From Haematococcus lacustris (lineage: Eukaryota > Chlorophyta > Chlorophyceae > Chlamydomonadales > Haematococcaceae), in the NCBI GenBank assembly GCA_030144725.1, contig JASKMD010000005.1, forward strand, positions 5,629,212-5,693,211: 64,000 nucleotides of DNA, written 5' to 3'. Made by a program: the position numbers and the translations under genes. Below are positions 42,693 to 52,778 of the stretch, piece after piece; the stretch's first letter is position 1; every line of letters starts with the position of its first letter. The notes under the pieces were generated by a model that saw nothing but the letters and a program-made list of their open reading frames with translations, was not told where the DNA came from and made no database searches.

Positions 42693-43885
42693 CACTGATG
42701 CCAGGACCCTGTGGTGTGGTGCCAGGACCCTGTGTGCCAGGACCCTGTGGGTGGGCCAGGACCCTGTGTGCCAGGACCCTGTGGTGTGGTGCCAGGACCC
42801 TGTGGTGTGGTGCCAGGACCCTGTGGCCACCCTGTGGGTGCCAGGACCCTGTGGGTGTGCGCAGGACCCTGTGGTGTGGTGCCAGGACCCTGTGGGCCAG
42901 GACCCTGTGGTGTGGTGCCAGGACCCTGTGGTGCCAGGACCCTGTGGTGTGGTGCCAGGACCCTGTGGGCCAGGACCCTGTGGTGTGGTGCCAGGACCCT
43001 GTGGGCCAGGACCCTGTGGTGTGGTGCCAGGACCCTGTGGGCCAGGACCCTGTGGTGTGGTGCCAGGACCCTGTGGGCCAGGACCCTGTGGTGAGGTGCC
43101 AGGACCCTGTGGGTGGCCAGGACCCTGTGGTGTGGTGCCAGGACCCTGTGGGCCAGGACCCTGTGGTGAGGTGCCAGGACCCTGTGGTGAGGTACCAGGA
43201 CCCTGTGGTGAGGTGCCAGGACCCTGTGGGCCAGGACCCTGTGGTGAGGTGCCAGGACCCTGTGGTGATGGTGCCAGGACCCTGTGGTGCCAGGACCCTG
43301 TGGTGTGGTGCCAGGACCCTGTGGGCCAGGACCCTGTGGTGTGGTGCCAGGACCCTGTAGGCCAGGACCCTGTGGTGTGGTGCCAGGACCCTGTGGTGCC
43401 AGGACCCTGTGGTGTGGTGCCAGGACCCTGTGGTGCCAGGACCCTGTGGTGAGGTGCCAGGACCCTGTGGGCCAGGACCCTGTGGTGTGGTGCCAGGACC
43501 CTGTGGTGAGGTGCCAGGACCCTGTGGTGCCAGGACCCTGTGGTGTGGTGCCAGGACCCTGTGGGCCAGGACCCTGTGGTGAGGTGCCAGGACCCTGTGG
43601 TGCCAGGACCCTGTGGTGAGGTGCCAGGACCCTGTGGGCCAGGACCCTGTGGTGAGGTGCCAGGACCCTGTAGGCCAAGACCTTGAGGTGTGGTGCCAGG
43701 ACCCTGTGGTGTGGTGCCAGGACCCTGTGGGCCAGAACCCTGTGGTGAGGTGCCAGGACCCTGTGGTGTGGTGCCAGGACCCTGTGGTGAGGTACCAGGA
43801 CCCTGTGGTGCCAGGACCCTGTGGTGAGGTGCCAGGACCCTGTGAGCCAGAACCCTGTGGTGTGGTACCAGGACCCTGTGTAGAA
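42693..43885. repeat. Minisatellite with core CAGGACCCTGTGG
   Basis: About 55 copies of a variable unit, GCCAGGACCCTGTGGTGTGG or GCCAGGACCCTGTGG, make units of 15 to 21 bases. Substitutions such as GTGAGG for GTGTGG recur in blocks, a sign of amplification of variants. Frames over 400 codons on both strands are artefacts. The core is the inverse of the array at 38.3-39.0 kb. Confidence 0.93.
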
Positions 43886-43898
43886 AGACACTCATCGT

Positions 43899-44068
43899 AG
43901 GACCCTGTACAGGGTCCTGGCACACATGGTCAAAAGCATCCAAACGGAGTCAACATGACCAACAACCGGGCTATGTAGGAATCCTAACAGGGTTCTATCA
44001 CATAGGGATGCAAAGAATGATTATAATATCAACACTCATAGGGTACACAGGACCCTGTACAGGGTCCT
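43899..44068. repeat. Two copies of a 20-base perfect palindrome
   Basis: AGGACCCTGTACAGGGTCCT occurs at 43899-43918 and 44049-44068, and a degraded third copy lies near 44091-44106. The 16-base inner part is also present at 38289-38304, at the head of the other CAGGGTCC array. It joins the two core orientations head to head. Confidence 0.9.
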
Positions 44069-44149
44069 ACGACCATGATGACGCTAGGAACCTGTACAGG
44101 GTCCTAGGACACGGGCCATAGCTCATTCCTTGTTGGGACTTTTTGCATG

Positions 44150-44410
44150 CCACCTACTAGGTTGGGCAGCTGTAACCACCCTTTACAACCTCTCATACTC
44201 ACATTTCATGAAAAGTCACTTTGGTCACACGGTGCCAACTCCCTTAGCCAAAATCAGGGTCTCAGCCCCACACCTGGCCCAACAACTCGACACCGAGTGA
44301 GAATTACACTTTGGCCCAAGAGAGTCTTGTCATCCCCTAGGTCACAGCAGCCCACATACCAAGTTTCAGACCTCAACTCTCAGGTTTTTCAAGCCAGCCA
44401 GGCCTTAATT
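44150..44410 (-). repeat. Dispersed repeat related to the interior of the short hAT relative
   Basis: Read on the minus strand, it shares with about 37330-37550 the ordered blocks GCTAAGGGAGTTGG, GACCAAAGTGA, TGAGTATGAG and several weaker ones. It is divergent, with many indels. No coding potential is evident. Confidence 0.5.
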
Positions 44411-44995
44411 TGCACGAGTGACGTCGAACCAGCAGCGACGCCTTGACGGCCAGGACGGGGATTGTGGGCAACAGCTGTCTTGTGGGCAACAGCCAGATGG
44501 GGTCCATGAGTGTGTGCCATCCCCATCAGCCTCCCATGCCTGGTATCCCATCAGCCTCTCTACCTCTCCCTGCCTCTCACTCTTGTGTGTGAGTGCACCT
44601 GGTCTGTCAACCCGGCCTGTCAAGCTGTTGGCGGCCCCTCCTCCGGCTCTCTCTCCCCGCCTCTCCCTCTCAGCCCTCAGGCAGCCTGTGAACACCCCAT
44701 CCTCTCCCTTGTTGCCCCCTGACACTACCATTACCCCCAAGCCGGCATCAGCGCATAGCTGACTTGCAGCTTGCCGTCGATGCCAAAGGCCTACAACCAT
44801 GGTGGGGCATCGCACACCTTGTGAATTCAAAGCTTGTGCGCTTGTAAGCCACGGTCCCTCAAAGCTTGTGCAGTGGACGAGCAGTGCAGGCAGTGCAGGC
44901 TGGAGGCCACACGTCCCCGAAGAGGGCACGACAAGGCAGGGCAGACAGTTGTGGGGAGGAAAGAGATGCAAGGTGTAGCATGTCCACGCAGCCAT
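44405..44995 (-). CDS. Possible exon of a dispersed repeat-borne gene
   Basis: The minus frame encodes VRCPTMVVGLWHRRQAASQL and CADAGLGVMVVSGG and ends in SRRRCWFDV. The last stretch is also readable at 57490-57520 (RRRCWFDV) directly before the other dispersed module, so both may derive from one repeat family. No known domain is seen. The first 60 residues of the frame look like read-through. Confidence 0.3.
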   Translation of the reverse strand: MAAWTCYTLHLFPPHNCLPCLVVPSSGTCGLQPALPALLVHCTSFEGPWLTSAQALNSQGVRCPTMVVGLWHRRQAASQLCADAGLGVMVVSGGNKGEDGVFTGCLRAERERRGERAGGGAANSLTGRVDRPGALTHKSERQGEVERLMGYQAWEADGDGTHSWTPSGCCPQDSCCPQSPSWPSRRRCWFDVTRAN

Positions 44996-45440
44996 GCAGA
45001 TCTGGATCTAGATCTCCTCATGCACGTGTAAGATCTGATCTGGTGGTGGTGTCCTGAGGCTGGGTTTAGCTCCCAGGCAGACTGAGACATCCTTGACTTT
45101 GCCCTAGTCTGAGCCAGAGACCTCTGAACATCATTGACCGTTGCTACACAAAGCAAGCTGGCATGGCTGTTGCAGGCGCTGCCTAGAGGGGCCTGCTGAG
45201 CATGCGCGGGGCAAGATGAGCCACACGCGCGGGGCAAGATGAGCTGTATGCCATCGTCATAGTACACAGTCATAGTGAGTGAGGGGGCTGGCACTTATCC
45301 TAGCCTAGGCCCAGGGCACCAGGCACACTCAGCAGTCATGGCTAGCAGTGACAGCCCGCTCCGTGCGACACCATCAGAGCAGTAGGGCCAGTGGCAGCAG
45401 CAGCAGGAGCGACAGAACCAGCTACAACACAAGCAGCAGC
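44996..45440. other. Region left of the assembly gap
   Basis: Short frames only. It ends in CAG-rich DNA directly abutting the run of N, which suggests the gap lies in a trinucleotide repeat. Confidence 0.4.
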
Positions 45441-45940
45441 NNNNNNNNNNNNNNNNNNNNNNNNNNNNNNNNNNNNNNNNNNNNNNNNNNNNNNNNNNNN
45501 NNNNNNNNNNNNNNNNNNNNNNNNNNNNNNNNNNNNNNNNNNNNNNNNNNNNNNNNNNNNNNNNNNNNNNNNNNNNNNNNNNNNNNNNNNNNNNNNNNNN
45601 NNNNNNNNNNNNNNNNNNNNNNNNNNNNNNNNNNNNNNNNNNNNNNNNNNNNNNNNNNNNNNNNNNNNNNNNNNNNNNNNNNNNNNNNNNNNNNNNNNNN
45701 NNNNNNNNNNNNNNNNNNNNNNNNNNNNNNNNNNNNNNNNNNNNNNNNNNNNNNNNNNNNNNNNNNNNNNNNNNNNNNNNNNNNNNNNNNNNNNNNNNNN
45801 NNNNNNNNNNNNNNNNNNNNNNNNNNNNNNNNNNNNNNNNNNNNNNNNNNNNNNNNNNNNNNNNNNNNNNNNNNNNNNNNNNNNNNNNNNNNNNNNNNNN
45901 NNNNNNNNNNNNNNNNNNNNNNNNNNNNNNNNNNNNNNNN
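45441..45940. other. Assembly gap (500 N)
   Basis: Exactly 500 undetermined bases, a conventional placeholder. The true length and content are unknown, and reading frames passing through it are meaningless. Confidence 1.
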
Positions 45941-46320
45941 GCGCCCGGCCTGGGACAGCCCGGCCAACAGCTGTGTCGCCTGCCAGCCCCATGGCTGCTG
46001 CCCCAGAGCCCAGCGGCTCAACACCCAGGCAGGCAGGGGGGGCGGCAGGCTCAGGGCCGCAGGGGCCAGGGCCGTGGGTCGCTCAGGCCCCCCTGGGTCT
46101 GGGCGGCAGCCTAGAGGGCCCACAGCCCCCCACTGGCAGTTGTCCTGGGGGTCGGGGTAGTGAGAGCCCGGGCCAGGGCCAGACTGCGGCTGGGATGGTG
46201 GGTGTCAGGGGCAGTGGCGGTGAGGGTGAGGGTGGGTGGGGCGGCCTGCACGGTGGCTGGCGCGTGTCACGCCTCTTCTCCCAGGACTTGGGCCATGACT
46301 TGGTGGGTCTGTGGGACTGC

Positions 46321-46672
46321 AGGCGGTCAAGCAGGAGGGCAGGCAGGAGGGCAGCCAAGCAGGAAGGCAGGAGGGCAGGAGGGTAGGCAGGAGGACAGGC
46401 AGGAGGGTAGGCAGGCAGGAGGGCAGGCAGGAGGGTAGGCAGGCAGGAGGGCAGGCAGGAGGGCAGGCAGGCAGGAGGGCAGGCAGGCAGGAGGGTAGGC
46501 AGGAGGGCAGGCAGGAGGGCAGGCAGGCAGGAGGGCAGGCAGGAGGGCAGGCAGGCAGGCAGGAGGGCAGGCAGGAGGGCAGGCAGGCAGGCAGGAGGGC
46601 AGGCAGGAGGGCAGGCAGGCAGGAGGGCAGGCAGGAGGGCAGGCAGGTAGGCAGGAGGGCAGGCAGGAGGGC
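46321..46672. repeat. GGCAGGCAGGAGGGCA-type minisatellite
   Basis: Tandem GGCA and GGAGGGCA units in variable order over 350 bases, with occasional GGTA variants. Frames on both strands remain open only because of the repeat. Confidence 0.92.
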
Positions 46673-47067
46673 GGTGCAGCGGGACTGCCTGGCAGCCTCC
46701 CCCTGCTAGTGGTGCAGCATGTGGCACCCTCGCCTGCTAGCTCCCTAACCTTTACCCGCCAGCCCTCACCTGGTCCCCTTCCTAACCCAAGCACCCTCTA
46801 GCCACACCCTCAAGCAGCCACCAGCTTTGACTCGTCTGCCTAGGCCTTGCTCAGTCACGCACAGTAATGACTGGGAGCAGTAGTGCTGCTGCTCCACAGT
46901 CATGGCGGGTGACCTGGCATTGCGATGCAATAGGTAGCACCAGCCGCTGCCCCACCACTGGCAGGGTCCAGCTGACCAGGTGTGGCCATACTGTCTGGAC
47001 CAGAGGCCATTGCACCATGGCGACAGGGCCGGGCACTGCTGTTGCTGCTGTTGCCGCCGCCGCTGCC
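46673..47067. other. Spacer between minisatellite and candidate exon
   Basis: No gene is recognised. The frames that cross it are proline- or alanine-rich and have no splice support. Confidence 0.3.
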
Positions 47068-47515
47068 GCTGCTGTATGACCAAGCATCCCTGCCTGCCCC
47101 CCTACGCCTGCAGGCCACCTCGCCCTCCCCCTCCCCTTCCTCCTCAAGGCCCCGCACCCCCCCACACAGGGACTCCCCTGCACACCTCCCCCTGCCCGCA
47201 CCCCCAACACTGCGGCCCATCCGGTCAGCAGACCAGGCCCGCCCCCCACCCCCCACCCCTGGCCCCCCTACGCTGCTCCCGCCCCCAGGGCCTCACCCAC
47301 ACGGCCCTTGTACCCCCCCCCTGGCCCAGGCCCTGGGAGGGGTGCCTGGCCATCTGCTGCCAGAGGCGCAGACCAGGCGACCGCTGTCCGCTGCCTTCCA
47401 GCCCCGGCAGAGGGCGCCCGGCTCCCTGCGCTACCTCCAGTCCGGGCCCCCCCCGCCCTTCATGGCAGGGTTGGGCCGCCTGGCCCACCAGCAGCCTGTT
47501 GACCGCAGGGCTTGA
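47068..47515 (+). CDS. Possible 3' exon of an unrecognised gene
   Basis: A plus-strand frame ending at 47515 (RPLSAAFQPRQRAPGSLRYL, PPFMAGLGRLAHQQPVDRRA) has less repetitive composition than its surroundings and no stop upstream for about 170 codons. The proline-rich first half is not diagnostic. A further coding-like piece at about 46260-46320 (RVSRLFSQDLGHDLVGLWDC) may belong to the same gene, whose start would lie in or before the gap. Confidence 0.3.
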
Positions 47516-47649
47516 ACAGGCAGCGCCTAATGGAGACTGCAGGGGCGGACCTGGCTGCCCAGCATGGAGGGTGGCACATGTTGAGCAGGAGGCTCCAGGT
47601 ATTGGGATGGTGTGTGTGGAGGAGGATTGGAGTGCAAGCAGGGTAGGCA

Positions 47650-47785
47650 TGGATAAGGAGAGGCGAGAAGGACAGGCATGCAGGGCGTGAAGGAGAGCAG
47701 GTGGCGCCGCTTAGAGCTGTGCTGGTGATCAGGGAAGCCAAGGACAAGGAGCAGCCAGGCCAGGGATTTAGGGCTGCTATTTGAG
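47650..47785 (+). pseudogene. Fanzor-like C-terminal remnant
   Basis: GVKESRWRRLELCW in one frame, followed by a stop and KPRTRSSQARD, matches the segment after the RuvC-III motif of the copy at 59.25-59.61 kb (GESRWRPLELCYWPDQGALP). The DNA is about 80 percent alike over the first 50 bases. The RuvC motif itself is not preserved. Confidence 0.5.
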
Positions 47786-48530
47786 TGAGGTCTGATGAAC
47801 CCAGCAGAGCTGTTAGGCCTTGCGGCCTTACGACCAGGCTCCCTGCTCCTGAGTTCTAACGAACACTGCTATGGACTCCTAACGATCATACGGTGCACTG
47901 GACGTGTAATCCCATGTTTGGCTGCTGTTGCATCACAAGGACTGGACTTTTGCAGGTAGATAGCCCGTAGTGGGCGAGCACGGCTTCTATTAATACCCGA
48001 CTCAACATATGATAGAAGGCGGCTCCGTGGCTCATGGCGCCAGTGCATGGCCATGCAGGATTTGTGCAGGATCATGCAAGGCCATGCTGGCACATTCACA
48101 TGACAGTGGCAGTAATGTCAATGACCATCCACCGCTGTTCTGCTGCAAGGCTTGAGGTACAGCGGTAGGAGGGGTGTGAGGCGGTGAACGTGGCTTGAGG
48201 TACAGCGATGGGAGAGAGGAGAGGAGAGGGAATGGAGGGGCTCGATGTTGGCTGCCTTGCTAGGGAGAGGCTGCCGCTCTTAGCTACCGCTGATGAGAGA
48301 GCGGGCGGTGTGGCGTAGGAGGGGAAGGAAGGGAGGGAGGGGGGCGAGGTAGTTGGGGTGCTAGACTGGGAGGTGGTGGTGAGTGGTGGTGGTGGATAGA
48401 GCTGTATGAAAGGTGGTGGTGGGTATTGAACCCTGGTGGGTAATGGTGGTGGGAAAGGGTAAGGAAGAGGAGAGGGGGGGGGGGGGGTACTACATGTGAC
48501 CGTCAGATTTGCAGTAGACACGGGGCGTGC
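47786..48530. other. Spacer and one purine-rich module
   Basis: Nothing is recognised at 47786-48100. Positions 48200-48530 are a GA-rich module of the proline-rich type. Its minus-strand junction, CTACTGCAAATCTGACGGTC near 48510, resembles those in the first 6 kb and at 39-42 kb. Confidence 0.4.
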
Positions 48531-48652
48531 TACCGTTTAGGCTGCTCCATGCTGCTCCTTGTTGGCTCCTCGCTGCCTCTTACCTTTAAATTAACCTACG
48601 TGCAAGACTGCTCCGGTGTGCAACAACCACATTGAGGCGTGTCAGTCACATG

Positions 48653-49327
48653 TCACTTGCTTCCTGCGCCTGCCCTTTCCCCTGCTCGCAATGCCTGCAT
48701 TGCTTCGACCATCACACGTTTCTTACTTGACAATCTGATGGCGGCCAGACTAGGGGGTGGAGGGGCGGGGGGGCCTAGGCAACGGCCTGGCAGGTACCCA
48801 CCACCCAGCCCCCTCACCCCAAACCTGCGCTGGTGCTCGTGCGCTCCCACCAGGACCGTTGCTCTAGCCAGGGACACCGACTTCTTGAGCCTGCCAGCGA
48901 GGAGCAGCGTGAGCATACTGCCAAACGCTGTCTCCAGCTGCGTGCCGATGTGGTCCTCCATGCTGGTTTTAGAGTGGTAGCTTGGGACTTCTTCGAGGTG
49001 AGCGCGGAGGTCTCGGTGCGCGGCCAGCACGGCAGCGACTGCTGCGCTTGGCCGAGTATTCTCGCCGGCTCCAGACAGGCCGCGGCACAGCTGCAGGTAC
49101 AACTTCCTGCACTTCAGGTTCGGGATGGCTGCCGCGGAGACTGTGTACATGGGTTGGCCGTGCTCGTCGCGCTGGTCGGCTGCGTGTAGGGTCAACAGGT
49201 TCCGCACAAGTAACCCCAGCAGCAGGCTGCCGAGCACTGCCCGCTCGCTGCAGGCCTTTACTGGTGCCAGCGCAGCGAGGAGGAAGGCAGCCCACAGCTC
49301 TTGCGGGAGGTGTTTGTAAGGTAGCAT
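48653..49327 (-). CDS. Unrecognised single-exon protein
   Basis: A 224-codon frame from an ATG has non-repetitive, coding-like composition: LPQELWAAFLLAALAPVKAC, CSERAVLGSLLLGLLVRNLL (hydrophobic, possibly buried helices), CRKLYLQLCRGLSGAGENTR, PSYHSKTSMEDHIGTQLETA and LARATVLVGAHEHQRRFGVR. The last 60 residues are glycine/proline-rich and may be read-through past a splice site. No family is recognised. Its 5' end lies 180 bases from a TIR-bounded element, so it could be transposon-associated, but the frame is outside the TIRs. Confidence 0.45.
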   Translation of the reverse strand: MLPYKHLPQELWAAFLLAALAPVKACSERAVLGSLLLGLLVRNLLTLHAADQRDEHGQPMYTVSAAAIPNLKCRKLYLQLCRGLSGAGENTRPSAAVAAVLAAHRDLRAHLEEVPSYHSKTSMEDHIGTQLETAFGSMLTLLLAGRLKKSVSLARATVLVGAHEHQRRFGVRGLGGGYLPGRCLGPPAPPPPSLAAIRLSSKKRVMVEAMQALRAGERAGAGSK

Positions 49328-49507
49328 TTCCGGCCGTGGTAGGCATTGTCTCTATCGCGAGCAGCGCGGTCCTCTCCGGAAGCCTTTCTTCTGCGCTACG
49401 CCTCGGCGAGCTCAGTCTGTTGTGCCTCGAATACTAAGTCGGGTCCCTCTGACACCCACACTGGTTTGTCTTTTATTCCTCACCATAAACAATAGCAGCG
49501 CGAGCAG

Positions 49508-50392
49508 CTACAGGGCCTGTTCCCAAGTTTTATTTTTCTCATTTGCTCTGCGGTTGGGGCAGTTGAGAGTAACCGCCTCCGCTCGCCCGGCCTGCGTCTG
49601 CCTGCCTGCACCTGCCTGCCTGGCTGAAAGCAGCGAGGACAGTACCTACCCGCACCTCCAGCAGCGGAGACGCACAACAAAGTGTTTGCTGGTTTCTTGC
49701 TGGTTTGCTGGTCTTGCCGCATTGCTGTGCCCGCTTTGCGGAGAATGCTAGTCCATCTAGCTGTCTGACTTGCGAGTCTGACTTGCAGCCTGACTTGCAC
49801 GACCGCAGCTCGCATTTTGCGCACTTGCACTTGCGATGCTTACCAGCATCACCCCCGCCACCACCCCCGCAGTCTGACTTTTACAGGTGTGCAGGAGAAT
49901 CGTATGGGGTCAGACCGTATGGGGTCAGACCGTATGGCCTTACCAGCCATGGATGCATAGCACCCTTCCCTAGCACCCTGCCACAACACTTAAACACATA
50001 AACACAACCAGCTGGGCCTGCCCTGTGTCGCGAGGCTGAAGGCTGCCAGGGCTCCAGCAGCGGGTCCATCCCCCGAGTGCCAGATTCTCCCATCACAACC
50101 GCCGAACCCCCCAGCATTTCAAATTTGCTAAACATTTTTCTCGACTTTAGAAAATGGGGTCAGCAAATTCGAAATGCTGGGCGGTTGGGTCCGACGGTTG
50201 GGTCGCCACGGGTCGTCCATTTGCGCTGCTGAGACGCTCCCTAAGCATTTACAGGAGTGCAGGAGAATCGTATGGGGTCAGACCGCGCATCGCGCCAGCC
50301 AGTTTTGCACACGGCAAAAAAGTGCAGCGGTTGAGAGCAAATGGAGCATTTGAATTGCTCGAAACTTGGGAACAGGGCCACAGTTACTAGGA
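49508..50392. mobile_element. MITE-like element with inverted termini
   Basis: The left end, GGGCCTGTTCCCAAGTTT (about 49516-49533), and the right end, AAACTTGGGAACAGGGCCAC (about 50363-50382), are inverted copies differing at one or two outer bases. Similarity (CATTTGCTCT, CGGTT) continues inward. GTGCAGGAGAATCGTATGGG plus GTCAGACC is repeated directly at about 49889 and 50257. A foldback pair (CCCAGCATTTCAAATTTGC / GCAAATTCGAAATGCTGGG) lies at 50110-50185. No transposase frame is present, and a clear target-site duplication was not seen. Confidence 0.7.
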
Positions 50393-50572
50393 ATAATTAT
50401 ATTTGTCACACACACATGTCACTGTCCACAATTGCTCCTTTTCATGTTGTTTTCAAAATCGCACGCGCACTCCCAACCTAAACCCATCCACTTCGAACCA
50501 CCAGCATCTTCACAGCAGCATGGTGAGCCAGGCCTAAGTTAGGTACTGGGTCCTGGCACGGCGTGCGGGGTA

Positions 50573-52053
50573 ATGACGCAGGGAAGTGCGCCGCAGGATG
50601 GAGACCTTGAAGCAATACGCGCGCGTGCGTTGGCTAGCATGAAAGAGAGCCAGGGCGGGAGGGTGCGTACAGCTGGCAAGCTCATAGAGAACACCCATCC
50701 CATGGAGTTCAGGGTGGACACTTGTGCAGCTGGTGATGAGCCAGCTGCAGTGCATGCGATGCATGCCGTACCTGCAACCGCCCACAGCAGCCACCTGCCA
50801 TGTCTGCAAGCCATGAAGCCGAGGCCAGCCAAATGCCTGACGTGAGAAGATACCCATATGCATCTCTCAAGCCACTTGGGGCATTGACAACCTTGCAGGT
50901 ACCAGCCACAGAGGAGGAACAGGAGAAGCAGCAAGAAGCGCAAAGGTCAGGGAGGGCCAGAGCGGCAGCTGATGCTTCAAAAGGCAGCAGCACAACAGCC
51001 CAGCAGGACTGCGCAGCGACTGCAACTGCGTCTTGGGCTGCGCAGCGAGGCTGTCAGGTGTTGCGGGTGCAGGGGCGCGGAGGAGCAGCGGCGGGGCATG
51101 CTAGTGGCAGTCACCACTCATGAAGCACGGGAAAGATGTGAGTGCTCATTGCTGGCCCTCACTATTAAGTAACGCTGTCTCCATCATCATCATCAGCAGC
51201 AGCAGCAGCAGCCGCAGCAGCATCGGCAGCAGCAGCAGCAGTGGCAGCAAGCAGCAGCAACAGCAGCGGACTCTGAAAGCAGCACAAATGCAGCACATAC
51301 CTCCTACTGACTTTTAGCTCCACATCAGACAAAGGCTGCCTTGTCACCTGTGTCAAGACAGGCTAAGCTGGAGCAGCCTGCCCTGCTCCTCACAGTGCCC
51401 GACACAGGCCTGTTGCATGGAGTATGCCTTGCAGTGTCACGCATCGCGCTGGTCAAGCCGGACAAGGCACGCGCAATAGAGAACATGATCCTGGGGGCAG
51501 CTCAGCGAGGGCAGCTGTCAGAAAAGGTGACAAACAAAGCCAGCCACTCTGGCCAAAGAGTGGAGCCCTTGCTTGTTGGCTGCGCAACTGACCAATACTG
51601 CTCACACAACAGCCCTGGTCTCCCTCTCCTACTCTCTACCCCCTCTCTCCCTCTTCCCCCTCCCCCTCTTCCCCCTCTCCCTCCCCCCCTCTGTCACCAC
51701 CCCCTCTCTCCCTCGTCCCCCTCCCCTTCTGCCCTTTTCACCGCCTCCCTCTCTTCCTCACGTTCTCATATTGCATGTTTGCATGTAGGGTCCAAATTGC
51801 TGCAGGTGCACTGCCGTGTTGCGGACACGATCACCTGGGGTGCTGTGTCCAAGCGGTGCAACATCACTGCCACTGCCAGTGTCAAGTGCGGTCCATCAGT
51901 CATCCACAAAGCCTGTCCTGTCCTGTTGCTGCTGTTTGGCTGCCGCCGCAGGTGTCTGAGCAGCGGCTTGTGAGCATGTTGGAGCAGATCAGTGAAAAAC
52001 AGGGTGGCGGGCCGAAGATCACGATACAGAGGCGCAGATTTGATGATGACTAG
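50573..52053 (+). CDS. PDCD5: PDCD5 (TFAR19) family protein
   Basis: Five exons, 50573-50662, 50899-50945, 51073-51137, 51435-51526 and 51952-52053, join in phase to give 131 residues, close to the usual 125. The family signature is clear: DLEAIRARALASM at the start, a charged helix (EEEQEKQQEAQRGAEEQRRG), then RIALVKPDKARAIENMIL and QRGQLSEKVSEQRLVSMLEQ, ending in a basic/acidic tail (QRRRFDDD). PDCD5 proteins are small DNA-binding-like three-helix proteins with nuclear and cytosolic roles (apoptosis-linked in animals, chaperonin-associated). The algal role is not known. Intron 3 carries AGC repeats, and intron 4 carries CT-rich DNA. Exon 3 has a displaced copy at 29.85 kb. Confidence 0.93.
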
Positions 52054-52199
52054 GCCTGCCTTGACGTACCATGCTCTCACACATAAACGCAGCACTTAGT
52101 GACTTCGTTGGCAGTGCGTAGTGGAGCATTAGACACAAAGCAGCCGTTACAGCCGACAGCACATTTCTTCGTGACTGTTACTATGTGTCGTTTGAATTG

Positions 52200-52690
52200 A
52201 GGTCGTGGAGTTACGTGTCAGTGACGGTGCAGGTTTTTGCTTATGCTGCTTGAAAGGAGCGCCCCAGTTCGTGTCATCATGCCATTCATGTGCATGTGTA
52301 GAATAACGACTCTGTACTGCTGAAGACGGGAGAGCCCCGTATGACCTCCGCAGTAGCGGTGGTACTCCGCCCTCGCCAAGCTGCGGAACACAATGTTTTG
52401 GTGCACATGTGAGCTTGGTTTGGTCACGAACTTAGATCTGACGCCCACGATGAGACACAGAGAGCCTGCGTTGGGTGCTCAGGCACGGATGCGTGAACGT
52501 GGATTTGACCATCGCGAATGAGGTCGCCCGCATCGTGGAGCGTGCAGCAAGCGGAGATGACGGGGGCGATGTTGCGTAAGGCACACCATGCGGGTAGCCA
52601 AGTCCGCTACATCAGGCTCGTCCCATGCTGGTTCATGTCGTTGGCCGAGGCTTGCAGGTCCACCATCCAAGGCCCTCCCCTCACATGCGG
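52200..52690 (-). pseudogene. Possible degraded PIF/Harbinger-like transposase
   Basis: On the minus strand a frame with one stop reads DLQASANDMNQHGTSLM, then RTWLPAWCALRNIAPVISAC, CTLHDAGDLI. The block resembles the last conserved stretch of DDE_Tnp_4 (HARBI1-like) transposases, where a helix ends in a CCVLHN-type motif. Only this short stretch is suggestive. No DDE residues or TIRs were identified. Confidence 0.25.
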
Positions 52691-52778
52691 CAGTCTAGTT
52701 ATCGGCAGGTCTGAGCAACCCCTGTGGGAGAGTTGCGAATAGCACAGCAATGAAAGATCACACAGCTAGCAGCGTGAG

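Noticed and set aside
38268..43885. CRISPR-like arrays
   Set aside because: The repeats are directly adjacent minisatellite units with no unique spacers of constant length. The organism is eukaryotic and no cas-like genes are present.
42551..43943. Frames of 414-455 codons rich in GPGTTPQGP on the minus strand (collagen-like)
   Set aside because: They are translations of the CAGGACCCTGTGG minisatellite. Parallel long frames exist on both strands, so there is no reason to prefer any.
45342..46386. Frames of 216-331 codons crossing the run of N
   Set aside because: Most of their length is undetermined sequence, so the frames carry no information.
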